Assembly: GCA_903789505.1 (NCBI GenBank)
Contig: CAIFEU010000168.1
Location: forward strand, 1 to 5,212
Reading direction: 5' to 3'
Origin: an uncultured Coriobacteriales bacterium
GTDB taxonomy: Bacteria > Actinomycetota > Coriobacteriia > Coriobacteriales > UMGS124
Length of the DNA stretch: 5,212 bases
Of the stretch, positions 1-5,212 are shown in pieces. The notes under the pieces are model-generated. The model did not search any database and was not told the DNA's origin. It saw nothing but the letters and a program-made list of their open reading frames with translations. Each line of letters begins with the position of its first letter. Position 1 is the stretch's first letter. The translations under genes and the position numbers were made by a program.

Positions 1-39
1 ATGGTAGCCAACGCGTGGGCCCGCCGGCGGGCGCGCACG

Positions 40-82
40 AAAAAGCCCGCGCCGCCCCCGGACTGGCGGGGGAGGCGCGGGC
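40..82 (-). terminator. Intrinsic terminator of the mrp transcript
   Basis: Arms at 45-60 and 67-82 are inverted repeats of 16 bp with one mismatch (position 54 against 73), enclosing a 6-nt loop (61-66). Read on the minus strand, the GC-rich stem is followed at once by five T residues (complement of 40-44). This is the classical Rho-independent layout, and it lies 48 bp beyond the mrp stop codon in the direction of mrp transcription. On the plus strand no T-tract follows the stem, so it should act on minus-strand transcripts only. Confidence 0.9.
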
Positions 83-129
83 ATGCTGCGCGTGTCTCGG
101 CAGCGGGGCGCGCGGACGGCGGGCCGCCG

Positions 130-996
130 CTACTTGCCGGCCTCGGGGGCCGTGGTGAAGCTGAACCCGCCGGAGGCGAGGGCGTCGCGCACGCGCGCGG
201 AGGCGGCGTCCTCAACGACCTGCTTGGCGTCGATGAGCCCCTCGGGGACGTCCTCCACGCGCCCGCGGTCGATCTGCTCCGCCATCTTGGAGTCGATCGG
301 CAGCTGGGCGAGCACCTTGAGGTCGTGCTCCTTGGCGATGTCGTGAATCTGGCTCTTTCCGAACACCTCGACGCGCTCGCCGCAGTGCGGGCACACCAGG
401 TAGCTCATGTTCTCGACGACGCCCAGCACGGGCACGTGCATGTCGTCCGCCATCTTGACGGCCTTGTTCACGATCATCGACACGAGGTCCTGGGGGGAGG
501 TGACGATCACGACGCCCTCGATCGGCAGCGACTGGAACACCGTCAGGGGCACGTCGCCGGTCCCCGGGGGCATGTCGACGAACAGGACGTCGATGTCACC
601 CCAGGCGACGTCGGTCCAGAACTGCGAGACCGCGCCCGCGATCAGCGAGCCGCGCCAGATCACCGGGTCGTTGGGGTTGTTCATCATCAGGTTGATCGAC
701 ATGACCTTGATGCCGGTCGACGTGATCGCCGGCGCGAGGAACTTGCCCATCATCGTGATGCGCTGGTTGTCGATTCCAAACATATGGGGAATCGAGGGGC
801 CGGTGATGTCGGCGTCCAGGATGCCCACCTTGAGCCCCTTGCGCTGGGCCTCGACGGCGAGCAGGCCGCAGACGAGCGACTTGCCGACGCCGCCCTTGCC
901 GCTCATGATGCCGATGACCTGCTTGACGTTGCTGCCCGCGTTCTGCTCGAGCTTGGCCGGCTCGGTGCGCTCGACCATGTTTGGTTCTTCTGCCAT
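130..996 (-). CDS. mrp: Mrp/NBP35 (ApbC) family P-loop ATPase, iron-sulfur cluster carrier
   Basis: This 288-aa protein is a MinD/Mrp-type SIMIBI ATPase. Family members are cytoplasmic dimers that bind a bridging [4Fe-4S] cluster and pass it to apo-enzymes in an ATP-dependent way. Visible motifs are the deviant Walker A KGGVGKS (residues 34-40), the A' motif DADITGPS (61-68), the switch II motif VDMPPGTGD (140-148) and the C-terminal CPHC pair (Cys202, Cys205) that supplies cluster ligands. The N-terminal DUF59/MIP18-like domain of longer Mrp proteins such as the E. coli one is absent, and so is the N-terminal four-Cys cluster of eukaryotic NBP35; only about 25 polar residues precede the ATPase core. 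The ATG at 996 is chosen because an AAGGA-type Shine-Dalgarno lies 7 nt upstream; an in-frame Met at residue 7 has poorer support. It is transcribed away from uvrA and appears monocistronic within the window, ending at the terminator at 40-82. The family call is very secure; the client proteins cannot be read from the sequence. Confidence 0.96.
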   Translation of the reverse strand: MAEEPNMVERTEPAKLEQNAGSNVKQVIGIMSGKGGVGKSLVCGLLAVEAQRKGLKVGILDADITGPSIPHMFGIDNQRITMMGKFLAPAITSTGIKVMSINLMMNNPNDPVIWRGSLIAGAVSQFWTDVAWGDIDVLFVDMPPGTGDVPLTVFQSLPIEGVVIVTSPQDLVSMIVNKAVKMADDMHVPVLGVVENMSYLVCPHCGERVEVFGKSQIHDIAKEHDLKVLAQLPIDSKMAEQIDRGRVEDVPEGLIDAKQVVEDAASARVRDALASGGFSFTTAPEAGK

Positions 997-1063
997 CTGG
1001 CTTTCCTTTCTGTCCTCCCCTGACGCGCGAAGGGATGCGCCGCGCCGCCCGCGCGCTCCGAAA

Positions 1064-1091
1064 ATGGTAAGAAAGAAGTGTTGGGAAGCAA
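1064..1091 (-). promoter_or_regulatory. Candidate sigma-70-type promoter for mrp
   Basis: On the minus strand, TTGCTT (1091-1086) and TACCAT (1069-1064) are separated by 16 nt. Each is only a partial match to the housekeeping consensus (3/6 and 4/6). The position would give a leader of roughly 60 nt before the mrp ATG, and the site lies in the AT-richer part of the intergenic region. The -10-like hexamer runs directly into TTTCGGA, a string also found near the uvrA promoter. This is an eye-made prediction. Confidence 0.3.
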
Positions 1092-1116
1092 ACCGACGTC
1101 ATCCTTCTGTGCAAGC

Positions 1117-1126
1117 AGGGTACCCT
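1117..1126. promoter_or_regulatory. 10-bp perfect palindrome, possible operator
   Basis: AGGGTACCCT is a perfect 10-bp palindrome between the two divergent candidate promoters, upstream of both. The position would suit a dimeric regulator acting on both genes, but I recognise no known regulator site and short palindromes occur by chance. It does not match the LexA patterns GAAC-N4-GTTC or CTGT-N8-ACAG. Confidence 0.25.
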
Positions 1127-1135
1127 ATTCCAGCA

Positions 1136-1163
1136 TTGAAATGACAGTTGATTGCATTATTTT
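1136..1163 (+). promoter_or_regulatory. Candidate sigma-70-type promoter for uvrA
   Basis: TTGAAA (1136-1141) and TATTTT (1158-1163) are spaced by 16 nt, each matching four of the six consensus bases. CATTAT at 1155-1160 is an alternative -10, but it lacks a well-spaced -35. Transcription would begin near 1167-1171, giving a leader of about 70 nt that starts almost exactly at the base of the hairpin at 1169-1226. No GAAC or GTTC half-site is present in 997-1241, so there is no visible actinobacterial-type SOS box. Confidence 0.35.
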
Positions 1164-1168
1164 CGGAC

Positions 1169-1226
1169 GGCGCGGCGGGTCTGCGCGGCGGGCCCGGCGC
1201 AGCGCCGCCCGCCCCCTCGCCGCGCC
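1169..1226 (+). promoter_or_regulatory. Two-tier GC hairpin in the uvrA 5' leader
   Basis: A perfect 9-bp outer stem (1169-1177 with 1218-1226, extendable by one G-U and one G-C pair) encloses a second 7-bp perfect stem (1187-1193 with 1207-1213) and an apical 3-bp stem (1196-1198 with 1204-1206) across a two-base bulge. The structure ends 4 nt before the uvrA Shine-Dalgarno. No T-tract follows on either strand, so it is not an intrinsic terminator. In a region this rich in G and C, chance pairing is a real alternative, though the nested perfect arms are notable. Confidence 0.45.
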
Positions 1227-1230
1227 CGGT

Positions 1231-1235
1231 GGAGG
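1231..1235 (+). promoter_or_regulatory. Shine-Dalgarno GGAGG of uvrA
   Basis: GGAGG lies 6 nt before the GTG at 1242. It decides the start: the reading frame is open further upstream to about 1152, but only non-standard start codons and no ribosome binding site occur there. The GTG start begins MSQDSIVIKGAREHNLKN, which lines up with the usual UvrA N-terminus. Confidence 0.85.
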
Positions 1236-1241
1236 CATCCG

Positions 1242-4160
<2,919 letters not shown>

Positions 4161-4192
4161 CGCCGTCGCGCGCCGCGGGGCGGCAACGCACC

Positions 4193-4222
4193 GCGCGCCC
4201 GGCCTCCGCCCCCGGGGCGCGC
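4193..4222 (+). terminator. Weak candidate hairpin after uvrA, without a U-tract
   Basis: GCGCGCCC (4193-4200) pairs perfectly with GGGCGCGC (4215-4222) around a 14-nt loop, 33 nt after the uvrA stop. No run of T follows, only ATTT at 4244-4247. It could aid Rho-dependent termination or protect the uvrA 3' end. In this GC-rich gap alternative pairings exist, so the call is tentative. Confidence 0.22.
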
Positions 4223-4235
4223 CGAGCCTCCGCCC
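4202..4235. repeat. Short direct repeat GCCTCCGCCC in the uvrA downstream gap
   Basis: The 10-mer GCCTCCGCCC occurs at 4202-4211 and again at 4226-4235, 24 bp apart, within a pyrimidine-rich stretch. The two copies extend imperfectly through CCCCCGG. The 208-bp gap from 4161 to 4368 holds no convincing gene; this repeat and the hairpin overlapping it are all the structure I see in its first half. The meaning is unknown and chance is possible. Confidence 0.4.
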
Positions 4236-4356
4236 GCCCCCGGATTTCGGAAGTTTGCGAGTAGGCCCGTCGGCGCGCGCGCTTGGATGTACCATGGTTG
4301 GACGCTCTCGACAACCGTGCGTCTGGTGCGACCCGGCCCCGGTGCGCCTCGACCGA

Positions 4357-4361
4357 AGGGA
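4357..4361 (+). promoter_or_regulatory. Shine-Dalgarno AGGGA of the LPXTG microprotein
   Basis: AGGGA lies 7 nt before the ATG at 4369, inside a purine-rich run (GAAGGGAAGAAAA) that stands out from the GC-rich surroundings. It favours the 50-aa product over longer in-frame starts at 4255 or 4294, which lack a comparable site. Confidence 0.7.
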
Positions 4362-4368
4362 AGAAAAC

Positions 4369-4521
4369 ATGTCTGACATCTCGGTGTCCGCCCTGCCCCT
4401 GACCGGGGATACCACTGACATGACGACCCCCATCATCATCGGCGTCGTCGCGGTCATCGTCATCATCGTCGCGATCATCCTGATCGTCGCCAGCCGCAGG
4501 AGAAGGCGCAACGGTCGATAG
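4369..4521 (+). CDS. 50-aa single-pass membrane microprotein consisting of an LPXTG sorting signal
   Basis: I cannot name this gene. Its 50 residues contain, in order: eight short residues (MSDISVSA), the sortase motif LPLTG (9-13), a seven-residue polar linker (14-20), one hydrophobic helix of about 20 residues made almost wholly of Ile, Val, Ala and Gly (22-41), and a tail with five consecutive Arg (43-47) ending NGR. This is the order of a C-terminal cell-wall sorting signal (LPXTG, hydrophobic span, positive tail), yet there is no signal peptide and no cargo domain. By the positive-inside rule the tail should stay in the cytoplasm and the LPLTG end face outside, as a sortase needs. Cleavage between Thr12 and Gly13 would release only a 12-residue peptide for attachment. 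The good AGGGA site supports real translation. The gap to ybaK is 72 nt with no terminator, so co-transcription is possible. The Arg run uses AGG and AGA codons. No sortase is in the window. A remnant of a larger surface protein or a plain small membrane protein are alternatives. Confidence 0.75.
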   Translation: MSDISVSALPLTGDTTDMTTPIIIGVVAVIVIIVAIILIVASRRRRRNGR

Positions 4522-4577
4522 CGCGTCTTGCGCGGGGCTCGTCCAGGGTCCCGCCGTCCGTCTCGTCCCTGAGTGGT

Positions 4578-4585
4578 GGAGCAGG
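4578..4585 (+). promoter_or_regulatory. Shine-Dalgarno GGAGCAGG of ybaK
   Basis: GGAGCAGG ends 8 nt before the GTG at 4594. It favours that start over the in-frame GTG at 4573, whose upstream sequence has no purine-rich site and which would place this element inside the coding region. Confidence 0.6.
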
Positions 4586-4593
4586 TATTCGGC

Positions 4594-5100
4594 GTGTCAA
4601 AACCAAAGCGCGGCGACGCTGTCGCCAAGACGAACGCGATGCGCAAGCTTGACACCGCGGGCGTAGAATATGACGTTTGCTCGTACGAGATAGAGGACGA
4701 GATGAGCGCGGGGCTGGGCGTCCGCATGGCCCAGCAGACCGGCCATGACGTCGACTGCACCTTCAAGACGCTCGTGTGCCGCACGCCAGCCGGCTCGTTC
4801 GCGGTGTTCTGCCTGCCGGTGGCGCGTCAGCTCGACCTCAAGAAGGCGGCGCGCGCGGCGGGGGCGAAGTCGGTCTCGATGGTCGCCGTGCGCGACATCA
4901 CCGCCGCGACCGGATACGTGCGCGGGGGCTGCTCGCCCGTCGGGATGAAGCGCGACTACCCGACCTTCATCGACGAGACCGCCCGTCTCCACGAGCGCAT
5001 CTACGTCTCCGGCGGGCACGTGGGGGTCAGCCTCCACCTCAGCCCCGAGGACCTCGCCCGCGTCACCGGCGCGAGCTTCGTCGACCTTCTGGCGGAGTAG
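4594..5100 (+). CDS. ybaK: YbaK/EbsC family aminoacyl-tRNA deacylase (Cys-tRNA(Pro) deacylase type)
   Basis: This 168-aa protein has the single-domain YbaK fold. Family members hydrolyse mischarged tRNA in trans, classically Cys-tRNA(Pro) made in error by prolyl-tRNA synthetase. Seen here are the N-terminal KTNAMRKLD (12-20), FKTLV with the conserved catalytic-pocket lysine Lys58, the LDLKKAARAAG helix (80-90), TGYVRGGCSPVGMKR (106-120) with the glycine-rich substrate loop, and the closing strand-turn IYVSGGHVGVSLHLSPEDL (136-154). Length and motif order match the bacterial YbaK group rather than the ProX or INS domain groups, though substrate specificity cannot be proved from sequence. The GTG at 4594 is chosen for its ribosome binding site; GTG at 4573 would add seven residues. 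The following gene starts 2 nt after the stop, implying an operon. The preceding microprotein ends 72 nt upstream. Confidence 0.93.
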   Translation: MSKPKRGDAVAKTNAMRKLDTAGVEYDVCSYEIEDEMSAGLGVRMAQQTGHDVDCTFKTLVCRTPAGSFAVFCLPVARQLDLKKAARAAGAKSVSMVAVRDITAATGYVRGGCSPVGMKRDYPTFIDETARLHERIYVSGGHVGVSLHLSPEDLARVTGASFVDLLAE

Positions 5101-5102
5101 CC

Positions 5103-5212
5103 ATGGCATACGAGAATCGCAACCGGCGTCAGGGACCGTCATCCCACAGCGGGCGGGACGCCCGCCCGGGCGCGCCCGGGGACGCCGGCGCCCCCCCGAA
5201 CGGCCCGACCAG
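5103..5212 (+). CDS. N-terminal fragment of an unidentified protein with a low-complexity Arg/Gly/Pro start (runs off the window)
   Basis: An ATG at 5103 follows the ybaK stop by 2 nt, and GGAG (5094-5097), inside the last ybaK codons, lies 5 nt before it. Translation coupled to ybaK is therefore likely. The 36 codons visible have no stop and begin MAYENRNRRQGPSSHSGRDA, then become rich in Gly, Ala and Pro. There is no signal peptide or membrane segment. Disordered basic N-termini like this occur on RNA-binding enzymes such as TrmH-type 23S rRNA methyltransferases and RNA helicases, but nothing here identifies the protein, so I leave it unnamed. Confidence 0.65.
   Translation, partial: MAYENRNRRQGPSSHSGRDARPGAPGDAGAPPNGPT

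Larger units (their letters stand above)
1057..1167. repeat. Inverted 9-mer pair flanking the AT-rich divergent promoter core
   Basis: TCCGAAAAT at 1057-1065 and its exact reverse complement ATTTTCGGA at 1159-1167 bracket the AT-richer centre of the mrp-uvrA intergenic region. Each copy reads ATTTTCGGA along the direction of the gene it precedes, and each sits at a candidate -10/start-site position. It could be a shared promoter element, a pair of protein binding sites, or chance. The stem would be 93 nt apart, so an RNA hairpin is not the likely meaning. Confidence 0.45.

Noticed and set aside
19..32. The palindrome GCCCGCCGGCGGGC at the left edge
   Set aside because: It is perfect but made only of G and C, has no loop or T-tract, and sits just beyond the mrp terminator with no gene visible to its left. 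I could not assign it a role.
1..1023. A 340-codon plus-strand open frame antisense to mrp
   Set aside because: The same composition effect: repetitive His/Asp/Val/Leu text with no domain, opposite the well-supported mrp gene and running across its terminator.
1107..1118. CTG...CAG as a possible SOS box before uvrA
   Set aside because: The spacing is 6 nt, whereas the E. coli-type box needs 10, and the rest of the consensus is missing.
1152..1241. An N-terminal extension of UvrA upstream of the GTG
   Set aside because: It would need an ATT start, adds Arg/Pro-rich text not seen in UvrA, and runs through the GGAGG and the leader hairpin.
4255..4368. Longer versions of the LPXTG microprotein starting at 4255 or 4294
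   Set aside because: Neither start has a good ribosome binding site, the added residues form no signal peptide, and the ATG at 4369 has AGGGA at ideal spacing.
4597..5142. A 181-codon minus-strand frame opposite ybaK
   Set aside because: It is a shadow of ybaK, with no start-site support and no family resemblance.

Overview
The window is a GC-rich bacterial chromosome segment with dense, short-gapped genes. The GC richness, GTG starts, an actinobacterial-looking UvrA (one zinc ligand Cys replaced by His) and a Gram-positive-type LPXTG sorting signal all suggest a high-GC Gram-positive, i.e. an actinobacterium. An anaerobic Coriobacteriia-like lineage is a plausible guess, but I cannot prove it from this sequence. 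I see no insertion sequence, phage gene, tRNA, rRNA or CRISPR array.

Layout. On the minus strand at the left is a Mrp/NBP35-type P-loop ATPase (iron-sulfur cluster carrier, 996 down to 130), closed by a strong intrinsic terminator at 40-82. A 245-bp divergent intergenic region (997-1241) follows, with an AT-richer core carrying candidate promoters for both directions, a 10-bp palindrome and a long hairpin just upstream of the next ribosome binding site. On the plus strand is full-length uvrA (1242-4160, 972 aa), the damage-recognition ATPase of nucleotide excision repair. After a 208-bp GC-rich gap comes a 50-residue ORF (4369-4521) that is almost nothing but an LPXTG sorting signal: LPLTG, one hydrophobic helix and an Arg-rich tail. 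A YbaK/EbsC-family aminoacyl-tRNA deacylase follows (4594-5100). The window ends inside a new ORF (from 5103) with a good ribosome binding site two bases after the ybaK stop and a low-complexity Arg/Gly/Pro N-terminus.

The genes do not form an obvious single pathway. Mrp and UvrA are both housekeeping functions (Fe-S cluster delivery, DNA repair) transcribed apart from a shared intergenic region. YbaK and the partial gene are probably translationally coupled. The oddest element is the free-standing sorting-signal peptide, which has no sortase, pilin or surface-protein gene beside it in this window. It is the best candidate here for something poorly described.
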